DNA from: CAZNSX01 sp964575845
Lineage (GTDB): Bacteria > UBA8248 > CAZNSX01
NCBI GenBank assembly: GCA_964575845.1
Contig: CAZNSX010000001.1
Span: 434,001 to 498,000 of the forward strand
Direction of reading: 5' to 3'
DNA: 64,000 nt
Position numbers and translations under genes: made by a program. The stretch's first letter is position 1; each line of letters starts with the position of its first letter. The notes below the pieces were generated by a model. The model ran no database searches and was not told the DNA's origin. It saw only the letters and a list, made by a program, of their open reading frames with translations. Shown here piece by piece: positions 27,995-36,208 of this stretch.

Positions 27995-28954
27995 TTATCC
28001 TTCCTTCTTGGCCAGCGTCTTGAGCTCACGCACCCGCTTTTCGGGCAGGTACTCCTTGGGGAATTTCGCGACGAGCGAATACTGGGTGTCCACCATATTG
28101 CCGACCCTCACCCGCCCCAGATGGGAGAGAAGGAGATAGGCATCGACCTTATCGAATCCCCAATCGTCTTGCAACCAATCGATGAGCTCGGCGTAGGCTA
28201 TCCTGAGCGCGTCTTCCATGGGGCGCGCATTGCCGATGCACATTATGTATTCCTGAGATTCCACACGGGGCCAGAGTATCGTATATCCCTTGATCACGTC
28301 GCACCTGATGGTACCCACGGCCTCATGCTCCCCGCAGGTGCCGCAGAGCTCGCCGTCCCCCTGGCTTGCCATGACGTCACCAAGGAACAAATAGGCGCCC
28401 TCAACCTTGACGGGCAGATACACTTTGTTGCCGGGGCAGCAGTCGGGAACATCCATGTTGCCGCCGTGGGGACCGGAGCCCACACAGTCCATGGCGGTGA
28501 TCTGCGGGGCCGTGCCGATGCAGCCGTAGAAAGGGAGATAGGGGAATCTTATGTTCTCGTCCCAGATGCAAAAGCCGTCCTTTATCTCAACCTTATGGAC
28601 GCGCTCCTCGAAGGGCGGGTGCAGCATCCGAGTCCACATTGTCCCCACGAGGCCGCCGAAGCGCTGGAGGGAGAAGGTGAGGGCATAGTTCCAGAGGGGC
28701 TTTATGTCCAGTATCTCGACCACAAGGGTATCGCCGGGCTCCGCCCCCCTCACGTAAATGGGGCCCGTCTCGGGGTTGTTGAAGGGGAAGCGGAGCTCCT
28801 CGGAAGGGACATCCGTAGGCTCTGTAACCGTGCCGTCCGAGCCGTCCTTGGTTTCAACCACGAACGTCTCGCCGGGCTCCACATAGGCTCGGGGCTCATG
28901 GAAGGGACTCATGGTGTAGACCTGTTTGCCGGGCTCGATCTTTATCCTCTGCAT
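27995..28954 (-). CDS. Acetamidase/formamidase-family protein
   Basis: This is a hydrolase of the FmdA/AmdA acetamidase/formamidase family, which releases ammonia from short aliphatic amides. The 319 residues show the N-terminal YVEPGETFVVETKDG, GAEPGDTLVVEI, the central SGPHGGNMDVPDC with conserved Gly/His/Asp residues, and FLGDVMASQGDGELCGTC. The ATG at 28954 follows GGGAGG; a longer in-frame extension has no site. It is the first gene of the minus-strand set, so the operon runs amidase, SDR, EthD-like, creatininase-family. This supports nitrogen scavenging from an amide, consistent with glnB/glnA nearby. Confidence 0.9.
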   Translation of the reverse strand: MQRIKIEPGKQVYTMSPFHEPRAYVEPGETFVVETKDGSDGTVTEPTDVPSEELRFPFNNPETGPIYVRGAEPGDTLVVEILDIKPLWNYALTFSLQRFGGLVGTMWTRMLHPPFEERVHKVEIKDGFCIWDENIRFPYLPFYGCIGTAPQITAMDCVGSGPHGGNMDVPDCCPGNKVYLPVKVEGAYLFLGDVMASQGDGELCGTCGEHEAVGTIRCDVIKGYTILWPRVESQEYIMCIGNARPMEDALRIAYAELIDWLQDDWGFDKVDAYLLLSHLGRVRVGNMVDTQYSLVAKFPKEYLPEKRVRELKTLAKKEG

Positions 28955-29179
28955 AATTTTCCTCCCTTGGATCGGGGGGGTCTTCGCGTTTAAGCCAATT
29001 GCGGCTAGGGCCCCCTGGAAGGTGCCGGGTCTCAAGCGGCAGGCCACAGAGCGTATACTCGAAGAAGCTCTCCTTGGGAGGACAGAATCTCAGCATCAGG
29101 CCCGATTGCAGCGCCCATGAGACCCACCCAGACCATACTCTCACTGGAGATACGGGATTTGAAGGCTTTCCAGCCAGCT

Positions 29180-29208
29180 CTATTACTTTAAATCAAAACC
29201 ATTGTCAA
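29180..29208 (-). promoter_or_regulatory. Possible sigma-70 promoter for the amidase operon
   Basis: Reading leftward, TTGACA (29203-29208) and TAATAG (29180-29185) are separated by 17 bp, about 225 bp ahead of the acetamidase-type start. The -35 is perfect and the -10 is poor. Sequence only. Confidence 0.35.
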
Positions 29209-29215
29209 TTTTGAG

Positions 29216-29254
29216 GGGTCTCTCTCATCCGGGAGAATGGCTCCCCGGAGACCC
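29216..29254. repeat. Nested inverted repeat in a divergent intergenic region
   Basis: GGGTCTC at 29216-29222 pairs with GAGACCC at 29248-29254. Inside it CCGGGAG pairs with CTCCCCGG around a short AATGG loop. With no T tract, it looks more like an operator or RNA structure than a terminator. It sits in the 402-bp region between the amidase operon and the molybdenum dehydrogenase gene, which holds nothing else I recognise. Confidence 0.45.
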
Positions 29255-29356
29255 GTGATGGCCCAGGCCGCAAGGAGCTTGACGGAAGGAGAGCCCTTCT
29301 CTAGAGTATTGGGCGCCCATGCATCTGAATGTCAACCTTTTTGAGGAGCTCTTACT

Positions 29357-31570
29357 GTGCCAGAGAATCGCTTCAGGTATATTGGAAAGCCCATAATCAA
29401 GCCGGATTCCTGGGATAAGGCGGTGGGCCAGACCCTCTTCGGGGATGACCTCTTCCTTCCCCGCCCTCTTTTCGCAAGGGCGCTCAGGGCTTACCGCCCG
29501 CCCGCCCGCGTTCTGTCCCTCGATACGCAGGAGGCCAAAAAGGTTCCTGGTGTCAGGGCCGTCCTGACCGCCAGGGATATTCCGGGGAAAAATCGCGGTC
29601 GCTATCCCGATTTTCCCGCTCTTGTAGGGGACAGGGTGCGCTACTTCGGAGAGGCCCTCGCCCTTGTGGCGGCGGAGACGCCCGAGGCTGCCGAAAAAGC
29701 CATTGAGCTCATAAGGGTGAGCTACCGTGAGGTCAAGGAAGTCTATGAGATCACGGATCATGGCGCGCCCGTTGTGAGCCGCTGGAGGGTGAGCAAAGGG
29801 GATGTTGAGAAGGCCTTGAGGGAGGCGGCCTTCGTTGTTGAGAACACCTATCGCACGGGCTTTGCGGAACACGGGTTCATCGAGCCCGAGGCCGGATGCG
29901 CCTGGATGGATGAGACGGGCGTGGTGAACGTGAGGGTTCCCACCCAGATGGTTGAGATTTACAAGACGATAGCCGAAGTGCTTGCGATTCCGGCGAGCCG
30001 CGTCCGCGTCGTGAGCCCTTTCGTGGGGGGAGCCTTCGGCGGAAAGGAGCACCCCCTTGTCGGGATCTATCTGGCGCTTCTCGCCTTTAAGACAGGCAGG
30101 CCTATTCGCATGGCCCTGGGAAGGGAAGAGACCATGGCCGCGGGCTCGAAAAAACATCCGTTCCTCATCAAATACACCACGGGCGCGGGCCGCCACGGCC
30201 ACCTGACGGCCTGCCTCGTGGAGATGTTGACCGACAGCGGAGCCTATCTGTGCGTCACCCCCGCTGTGGCGCTCGGCGCCATGGTGGTGGCCACGGGGCC
30301 CTACCGGGTTCCCAATGCCTCCGTCGAGGTGAAGGCCGTTCGCACGGGGAACCCTTTCACCGAAGCCATGAGGGGGATCGGAGCCAATCAGATTGCCTTT
30401 GCCTATGAGTCTCAAATGGATGCCCTGGCAAAAGAGATGGGGATGGACCCCCTGGAGCTCAGAAAACAAAACTACCTCACAAGAGGCGATAGTCTTGCCA
30501 CGGGCCAGAAGATAGAGACGTGCGTGGCGCTCGAGGAAGCCGCCGGGAGGGCCTTCTCCGCCCTGGGGGAGAAAACACAAGGCAAGGGCTCCACGAGGGT
30601 GGGTCGGGGCCTGGCGGCCAACCTGACGGGTTACGGGCGGCCCTTTCAGCGGGCGGAGGCCAGGGTCGCTCTGGAGGCCGACGGCACGGCTACCCTCTAT
30701 CTTGGCGTTTCAGACCTGGGAGGGGGTCAGAGCCTCACCTTCCGCCAGATGGCCGCCGAAGTTCTGGGGATTCCGCTCGAAAGGGTGAGCATCTACATAG
30801 CCGATTCCGCCCACACGCCCCATGTCGGTATTACGGCCGGAAGCCGCCAGACTTTTTTGAGCGGCCGGGCGGTTGAGGGGGCGGCGGGGCGTCTCAGGAA
30901 GAGTCTCCTCACGGGAGCCTCCCAGCTCCTAGAGGCGCGGGAGGAAGACCTCGCCCTGTCCGAAGGGAAAGTTTTCGTCCGCGGTGCCCCGGGCAGAAGT
31001 GTGGAGCTCTCGGAGGTGGTGAGCCGGTTGAGGGAGCTGGAACTTCCCCTGGCTGAGAACTTCACCTTCGAGTCCCCCCGCCATACCTACCCCGGCCAGG
31101 AGCGGTATGGAGGTGTGGGGGGATGGTGTGACTACACCTTCGGCGCCCATGCGGCGGAGGTGGCTGTGGACCTCGATACAGGTGAGGTCAGGGTGCTTAA
31201 GCTGACGGCCTGCCATGATGTCGGGAGGGCCGTCAACCCCCTTAACGTGGAAGGTCAGATAGAGGGGGGCGCGGCCATGGCCCTCGGCTACGCCCTTCAG
31301 GAGGAAGTGCTTGTGGAGGAGGGGAGAATCCTCACCCCCTCCCTCGCCGAATACCTCCTTCCCACCTCACTCGATGTCCCTGCCATAGAGTCCATAATTC
31401 TTGAATCAGGGGAAGGCCTCGGGCCCTTCGGCTCCAGGGGGATAGGGGAGCCCTCCTGCGTCGTGGCCTCCGGCGCCATAGCGAATGCCCTCCGGGATGC
31501 CATAGGCGTTGCTGTGAAGGAGCTTCCCATAACGCCCGAGAGGGTGCTCCGCGCCCTGGGTCGGCTCTAG
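29357..31570 (+). CDS. Xanthine dehydrogenase-family molybdopterin-binding large subunit
   Basis: This is a large catalytic subunit of the Mo hydroxylase family (xanthine, CO, aldehyde or hydroxybenzoyl-CoA dehydrogenases). The N-terminal ~110 residues are the aldehyde oxidase/XDH a/b hammerhead; the rest binds molybdopterin-cytosine-dinucleotide. Visible are FVGGAFGGKEHPL, AMRGIGANQIAFAYE, GSRQTFLSGRAVEG and the C-terminal FGSRGIGEPSC with the catalytic Glu. The length of 737 is usual. It starts at a GTG after GAGGAG. The FAD and [2Fe-2S] subunits that normally accompany it are not next to it (an SDR gene lies convergent), so electrons must go to partners encoded elsewhere or to the ferredoxin at 35.2 kb. 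Confidence 0.9.
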   Translation: MPENRFRYIGKPIIKPDSWDKAVGQTLFGDDLFLPRPLFARALRAYRPPARVLSLDTQEAKKVPGVRAVLTARDIPGKNRGRYPDFPALVGDRVRYFGEALALVAAETPEAAEKAIELIRVSYREVKEVYEITDHGAPVVSRWRVSKGDVEKALREAAFVVENTYRTGFAEHGFIEPEAGCAWMDETGVVNVRVPTQMVEIYKTIAEVLAIPASRVRVVSPFVGGAFGGKEHPLVGIYLALLAFKTGRPIRMALGREETMAAGSKKHPFLIKYTTGAGRHGHLTACLVEMLTDSGAYLCVTPAVALGAMVVATGPYRVPNASVEVKAVRTGNPFTEAMRGIGANQIAFAYESQMDALAKEMGMDPLELRKQNYLTRGDSLATGQKIETCVALEEAAGRAFSALGEKTQGKGSTRVGRGLAANLTGYGRPFQRAEARVALEADGTATLYLGVSDLGGGQSLTFRQMAAEVLGIPLERVSIYIADSAHTPHVGITAGSRQTFLSGRAVEGAAGRLRKSLLTGASQLLEAREEDLALSEGKVFVRGAPGRSVELSEVVSRLRELELPLAENFTFESPRHTYPGQERYGGVGGWCDYTFGAHAAEVAVDLDTGEVRVLKLTACHDVGRAVNPLNVEGQIEGGAAMALGYALQEEVLVEEGRILTPSLAEYLLPTSLDVPAIESIILESGEGLGPFGSRGIGEPSCVVASGAIANALRDAIGVAVKELPITPERVLRALGRL

Positions 31571-31600
31571 CGGGGAGGGGTTCCCCTGCCGGGTCTCTCT

Positions 31601-32365
31601 CTAAGGCATGAACCTCCCCCCAGCGACATCAATGACCACGCCGGTGATGTAGCTCGCGGCCGGTGAGGCCAGGAAGAGGATGGCGGCTGCAGTATCCGCA
31701 GGCTCGCCGACCCGCCTGAGGGGTGCAGTCTCTTCGATCCTTCTGTAGACCTCCGGGCCGCGGACCTTATCGACCCGCGGGGACCTCGTTGTTCCAGGGG
31801 CGACAGCGTTGACCGTAATGCCGTGAGGCCCGAGTTCCAGGGCGAGGTTCTTCGTCAGGCCCAGTATGCCGGCCTTGGCCGCGGCGTAATGTACGGGAGA
31901 GGGCTGCACCGCCGAGCGGCCGGCGAGGGAGGAGACGCTCACTATCCGGCCCATCTTCTGCTCCATCATGTGCGGGACGATGGCCTTACAGCAGAGGAAA
32001 ACGCTGTTCAAGTTGAGTTTGATTATTTCGTCCCATTCCTCCTCGCTCGTTTCCAGGAGGGTGCTGCCGCCGAACCAGCCGCCCGCGTTGTTGACCATGA
32101 TATCGACCCGGCCATATCGGGCCATGACCTCAGTCACCATGGCTTTCACCTGGGAGCTATCCCTCACGTCGCTCTTTGAGTAGAGGGCGCTGCAGCCCTC
32201 ATCGGCCAGGCGCCGGGCCTCGGCGTTTCCCCTCTCTTCGTCGATATCGGCGATCACGGTATGGGCCCCCGCCCTTGCAAAGCTCTCCGCCGTCGAAAGA
32301 CCGATCCCAGCGGCACCGCCAGTCACGATGGCTACCTGTCCTTTGAAGTCATACGCGTCGGTCAT
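31601..32365 (-). CDS. SDR-family oxidoreductase
   Basis: This is a classical SDR of 254 residues. The cofactor loop is AIVTGGAAGIGLSTA, VIADIDEE favours NAD, and NNAGGW follows. The catalytic Ser is in IVSVSSLAGR, and the YAAAK tetrad gives Tyr and Lys. The C-terminal YITGVVIDVAGG is also typical. It shares only family-level similarity with the SDR at 27195-27944. An AGGAGG site precedes the ATG. It converges on the Mo hydroxylase gene, ending 31 bp from its stop, and shares no obvious operon with the Mo oxidoreductase to the right (a 182-bp gap). Confidence 0.9.
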   Translation of the reverse strand: MTDAYDFKGQVAIVTGGAAGIGLSTAESFARAGAHTVIADIDEERGNAEARRLADEGCSALYSKSDVRDSSQVKAMVTEVMARYGRVDIMVNNAGGWFGGSTLLETSEEEWDEIIKLNLNSVFLCCKAIVPHMMEQKMGRIVSVSSLAGRSAVQPSPVHYAAAKAGILGLTKNLALELGPHGITVNAVAPGTTRSPRVDKVRGPEVYRRIEETAPLRRVGEPADTAAAILFLASPAASYITGVVIDVAGGRFMP

Positions 32366-32547
32366 CCCCTAACCTCCTGCTGATGCGAAGTCTCCACCCT
32401 CTATACCGACTCTTTAACTATCCCGCCCGTTTAATGTGCCCTTCAAGAGATGTCCTGCTCCAAATGAAAGCTGCCGCGGGCCGCTCTAAAAGGAACTCGC
32501 TTTGTCAGGACTCCTCAGATGGCGACGCGCAGCAAAAGATGCGTTCT

Positions 32548-34902
32548 TCAGAGGCCGAAGGCCTTGGCCTCCTCTTGGGTGATCTTATAGACCTTGCCCT
32601 GGAAACCTCGGAGGGTGTACCCGCCGAAGGCTTCGTCGAGGAAGGGGTCTTTGTTCGGGGTGAGGGTGTTGGCATTGGAGCGGAAGGAGCCGTAGAGGTG
32701 AGGAGCAGTGCCATCTTCCTCGGGGAACCACCACCCGTGCTCGACATGAACAACCCTTGGGTCTATGCCTTCGAATAGCTTGGCCCTCTGGGCGCACTTC
32801 CCCCGCGGGGTTTCGATGCAGACCCAATCCCCTTCGGATATGCCCAGTCCCGCGGCGACCTTCGGGTGTATCTGGGTCTGGGGGTCCGGGTAGAGCTGCC
32901 GGAGAGTGGGCACCATCCTCTGCTGTGAGTGGAAGAAATTGGGCAGCCTGCCGCCGGTGATGATGATGTAGGGGTATTCTTTCGCAACCTCGGGTGTGCT
33001 GTAAGGGCTCTCGGGCGGCTCTAAGTAGCAGGGGAGGGGGTCGTAGCCGTTCATCCGCCACACCGTGCTGAAGACCTCCGCCTTGCCCGTCGTGGTCGGG
33101 AACCCTCCCCCCTTGCGGTAGTAGTCCCCCTCGTGCTTGCGGTAGACGAGCCTGTCGAAGGCACCCCCAGCGGACTTCACCTCCTCCCAGGACATTCCGG
33201 CCTCTCTCAGTCGCTCCTCGTAGAAATCCACAACAGTCCTCCAGGGCCAGTGCCGGTCCATGCCCATCCGCCTGAGGATGTCCCCGCAAACCTCGAACTC
33301 GTCGCGCACCTCCCCGAGAGGCTCGACCGCCTTGACGCAGCGCACATTGCCGTAAGGGTTGTATCCCTGGGTCTCCATCAGGCGGTCCTTCTCGAAATGC
33401 GTCGGAGCCGGGAGCACGATGTCGGCGAGCTGGATGGAGGGATTCATGAATAGGTCGCAACCGAGATGGAATTCCACCTTCATCAGCGCCTCGAAGACCT
33501 CTTTGGAATTGCTCCAGGTCATAATGGGGTTCCCGCCGATATCGACCCATGCCTTGACGGGGTAGGGCTCGCCCGTGAGGATGGCCCGAAGGACTGCGGG
33601 GTTGTTGGCGTATTTTCTGGCAAAGGTTCCGACGCAGAGCTTGAAGCGCCCCGCGCCGAGCTGCTTCTCGTAGGCTTCCTCGGGAAGGCTCTTGGCAAAG
33701 CGGTCGGTGAAGGTGCGGCACCCCAAGTGGACGGGCGCTGGGTGCATGTTCCCCCCAGGCACATCCACGTTGCCCGTGACGCACTCGAGGATGGCGCAGG
33801 CCCTACCGTTCTGGTGAGCCGACACCGAGTGGTCGAGGCCGACCCCCCATGCCAGGGCCGCGGGCTTCGTCCTGGCGTAAAGACGCGCCGCCTTCACTAT
33901 GTCCTCGGCCCTGACCCAGGATATCTCCGCCGCCTTTCCGGGGGGGTACTCGGCGCACCGCTCCCTGAGGAGCTGCCAGGCTGGCCTGCACTCAGAGCCA
34001 GAGACCTCGTAAGACCCGTAGATAGCAGTCCGGACACCCGGCGAATCAGCGGGGAGGGCTCTACCAATTCCCTCGTCCCAGATGAGGTAGTCACCTTCCA
34101 CATCTCTGAGCAGGTCGTTGGAGGAGACGTCGACGAGGAAGGGCCCATTGGACCATTTCTCGATGAAATCCCTGTCGAAGAGGTTCTCTTCGATCATGAC
34201 GTGCATCATGCTCAGCGCGACGGGCACATCCGTCCCCGGGCGAACCTGCAGCCACACGTCCGCCTTGGACGCGTAGTAGGTCTTCCTGGGGTCAACCACT
34301 ATCAGCTTCGCGCCCTTATTGAGGTGCTCGTCCACCTTGAAGCCGAGGATGGAGTTGTGGTTCGAGAAATCGGGCTGGTCTCCCCAGAGCAATATGCATT
34401 TGGGCTCGCCTATGTAGTCCGGTGTGTAGTAGTTGCCGAGGGTGGCGTTGGAGCCGTACCGTCTCGGCATCATGCACTGGGCCCTGCCCGAGCCCGTTCG
34501 GTTGGAGGTGCCCAGGTTCAAGAGGAAGAGGTCCACGATCCAGGCCACCTCGTCCGCCTTCGTGCCGTCGCCGCCCGTGATGGCCAGTGGGCCGTAGTTA
34601 TCGATGATCCTCTTGAGCTCAGAGGCGCAGTAGTCTATGGCCTCATCCCAGCCGATGCGCTCCCATTTGCCCTCGCCGCGCTGCCCCTTCCTCTTGAGCG
34701 GGTAGAGCAACCGGTCCTCGTGATAGAGGAGTTCCAGGCCGGCCTGGCCTTTGGAGCAGATGACCCCGCGGTTGTTGGGATGGTCCTTGTCACCCTCTAC
34801 CTTTACCGCCTTGCCGTCCTTGACATGGACCAGGATCCCACAGCCGCCGTGACAAAAGAAGCATCCAGACCTCACAATCTTGGTACCGCCCTCTGAGCTC
34901 AT
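32548..34902 (-). CDS. Molybdopterin oxidoreductase, DMSO reductase family
   Basis: This is a catalytic subunit of a bis-MGD molybdenum (or tungsten) enzyme, 784 residues. A [4Fe-4S] cluster is bound by C14, C17, C21 and C49 (GCFFCHGGCG and GVICSKG). Family blocks include GSGRAQCMM..., LLWGDQPDFSNHNS, IVVDPRKTYYASKADVW and the C-terminal molydopterin-binding TGGRLPNFFHSQQRM with GDWVCIETPRGK. No Tat signal is evident at the N-terminus, so it is likely cytoplasmic. The divergent four-cluster ferredoxin gene at 35228 is the natural electron-transfer partner. The substrate is unknown; the family includes formate, nitrate, thiosulfate and acetylene hydratase members. Confidence 0.93.
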   Translation of the reverse strand: MSSEGGTKIVRSGCFFCHGGCGILVHVKDGKAVKVEGDKDHPNNRGVICSKGQAGLELLYHEDRLLYPLKRKGQRGEGKWERIGWDEAIDYCASELKRIIDNYGPLAITGGDGTKADEVAWIVDLFLLNLGTSNRTGSGRAQCMMPRRYGSNATLGNYYTPDYIGEPKCILLWGDQPDFSNHNSILGFKVDEHLNKGAKLIVVDPRKTYYASKADVWLQVRPGTDVPVALSMMHVMIEENLFDRDFIEKWSNGPFLVDVSSNDLLRDVEGDYLIWDEGIGRALPADSPGVRTAIYGSYEVSGSECRPAWQLLRERCAEYPPGKAAEISWVRAEDIVKAARLYARTKPAALAWGVGLDHSVSAHQNGRACAILECVTGNVDVPGGNMHPAPVHLGCRTFTDRFAKSLPEEAYEKQLGAGRFKLCVGTFARKYANNPAVLRAILTGEPYPVKAWVDIGGNPIMTWSNSKEVFEALMKVEFHLGCDLFMNPSIQLADIVLPAPTHFEKDRLMETQGYNPYGNVRCVKAVEPLGEVRDEFEVCGDILRRMGMDRHWPWRTVVDFYEERLREAGMSWEEVKSAGGAFDRLVYRKHEGDYYRKGGGFPTTTGKAEVFSTVWRMNGYDPLPCYLEPPESPYSTPEVAKEYPYIIITGGRLPNFFHSQQRMVPTLRQLYPDPQTQIHPKVAAGLGISEGDWVCIETPRGKCAQRAKLFEGIDPRVVHVEHGWWFPEEDGTAPHLYGSFRSNANTLTPNKDPFLDEAFGGYTLRGFQGKVYKITQEEAKAFGL

Positions 34903-35128
34903 CCCAGGTGCTCCCCTGTGTCTTTTTGGGTCGGGTGGGCCTCAAGCTATGGTTTAGCTGAAGCGTGATAAGAAATTGCCCTCTTCGGCGGGGCATTGCC
35001 CCGGAGCGCATATAGGGCTCAAATCATTCCCGCGGACCCACTTGCCATCGGGCTTAAGAATACCCGCGCAAGCGGCTGGTGTCCATAGGGATTATCCCCG
35101 ACCGTTCCGGCCGGGAGGCAGCCCCTGT

Positions 35129-35158
35129 TTGACAAAGTCCAGTGAAAACTGATATGAA
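35129..35158 (+). promoter_or_regulatory. Possible sigma-70 promoter for the ferredoxin gene
   Basis: TTGACA at 35129-35134 and TATGAA at 35153-35158 are 18 bp apart, 70 bp ahead of the ferredoxin start. They lie inside the 325-bp divergent region shared with the molybdenum oxidoreductase gene, which otherwise shows nothing. Confidence 0.45.
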
Positions 35159-35227
35159 AGAAGGGCTTGTGCAGGGTTTCATCAGGTCAGATACATCGAT
35201 TGGGCGTGAAAAGGAGCCACGGGCACC

Positions 35228-35719
35228 ATGCAGAAAATGATAGCCATCTATCCTGAAAAGTGCACTGCGTGCAGGTGCTGCGAGCTCGCGTGCTCCAGGG
35301 TGAAGGCAGCCTATCTTAACCCCCTGGAATCCCATGTGCGGGTCCACATCTTTTTCGATGAAGCGGTCTATTTCCCTCTGATGTGCAGGCAGTGCGAGGA
35401 TGCTCCCTGCATGGAGGTATGCCCCTCAGGCGCCATCTCTCGCGATGAGGAGCCTGGCCTTGTGAGGGTATCGGCGGATAAGTGTATAGGATGTAAGATG
35501 TGCATGGTGGCGTGTCCTTTCGGGTTGATGAACTTCAGCGCCGCGGAGCGCCACGCCGTCAAATGCGACCTTTGCGACGGGGACCCCGAGTGCGCGAAGT
35601 TCTGCATCCCCGGGGCCATTGAATACCGCCCGATGGATACGGCGACGGTGACGAGGATGCGGGATTTCGCGAGCAAGTTGAAGAATCTCGCGGTGAGTGG
35701 GCAGGTCCAGAGCCTGTAG
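35228..35719 (+). CDS. Four-cluster ferredoxin-like iron-sulfur subunit
   Basis: This is a 163-residue DmsB/HycB-type electron transfer protein. Four cysteine groups are visible: KCTACRCCELAC, CRQCEDAPCMEVCP, KCIGCKMCMVACP and CDLCDGDPECAKFC, enough for four [4Fe-4S] clusters. There is no signal peptide or membrane helix, so it works in the cytoplasm. It starts at an ATG after GGAG and is transcribed away from the DMSO-reductase-family gene. Similar ferredoxins also accompany AOR enzymes, so it could serve either enzyme. Confidence 0.92.
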   Translation: MQKMIAIYPEKCTACRCCELACSRVKAAYLNPLESHVRVHIFFDEAVYFPLMCRQCEDAPCMEVCPSGAISRDEEPGLVRVSADKCIGCKMCMVACPFGLMNFSAAERHAVKCDLCDGDPECAKFCIPGAIEYRPMDTATVTRMRDFASKLKNLAVSGQVQSL

Positions 35720-36208
35720 CCGGGTGAGGTTCCTCATTTCCCCTCCTCGCGCCTAGGGTGCGGAGGCCCCTTTCGGCTTTTCCTGAAGATATGATATGTC
35801 CATGATTTCCCCTCGCGGCTTGCTTAAGCCTACCCCTCCTAAGAGATTTGTGTCGTCTTTCAGGGATTTTCCGGATATTATGTAAAACTCTCCCTATTCT
35901 GCTACAAATCTGCTAGAATGCTTCGAACTTAGATGCGTATGCACCCCAGTGATTCGAGCCCACGGATAAACTGGACTATTCTCGCCTGAGTTATTTATTC
36001 TTAAGCGTCAAGTTAGCAAGAAAGACACCGGCTTCAAGACATCAACAGACCCAATCAATGAGTTGCACGTATTGCCAGGCGTGCGGGGCGCGTTGTTATT
36101 CGTTTGATGAGTAACGAAGAACCTGAAAAGGCGTTCGACAGGTTGGATGCGTTTGTAGAGAGGGGCTGAGATATGGACATAGCTCAATGAAAAAGCGAGG
36201 AGGAAGCC
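35720..36208. other. Gap before the CRISPR-cas operon
   Basis: This 489-bp gap holds one copy of the 18-bp direct repeat (35898-35915), followed directly by a TAGAAT promoter-like hexamer. A decayed plus-strand coding remnant ends at 36169; its last residues read MSNEEPEKAFDRLDAFVERG, preceded by an open stretch with no start. There is no cas3 remnant. The cas8e ribosome site AGGAGG ends the gap. Base composition changes here from the GC-rich left side. Confidence 0.45.
35898..35915 (+). repeat. Left copy of the 18-bp direct repeat flanking the CRISPR-Cas locus
   Basis: TCTGCTACAAATCTGCTA differs by one base from 43483-43500. The two copies are in the same orientation, 7.6 kb apart, and enclose exactly the cas operon plus array. 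They could be an integration scar or duplicated promoter sequence (the tRNA-Leu promoter overlaps the right copy). Confidence 0.6.

Noticed and set aside
33466..34896. Long reading frame opposite the molybdenum oxidoreductase
   Set aside because: It is an antisense shadow typical of high-GC genes, with no family motif; the enzyme on the minus strand has its cluster motifs and a good start.
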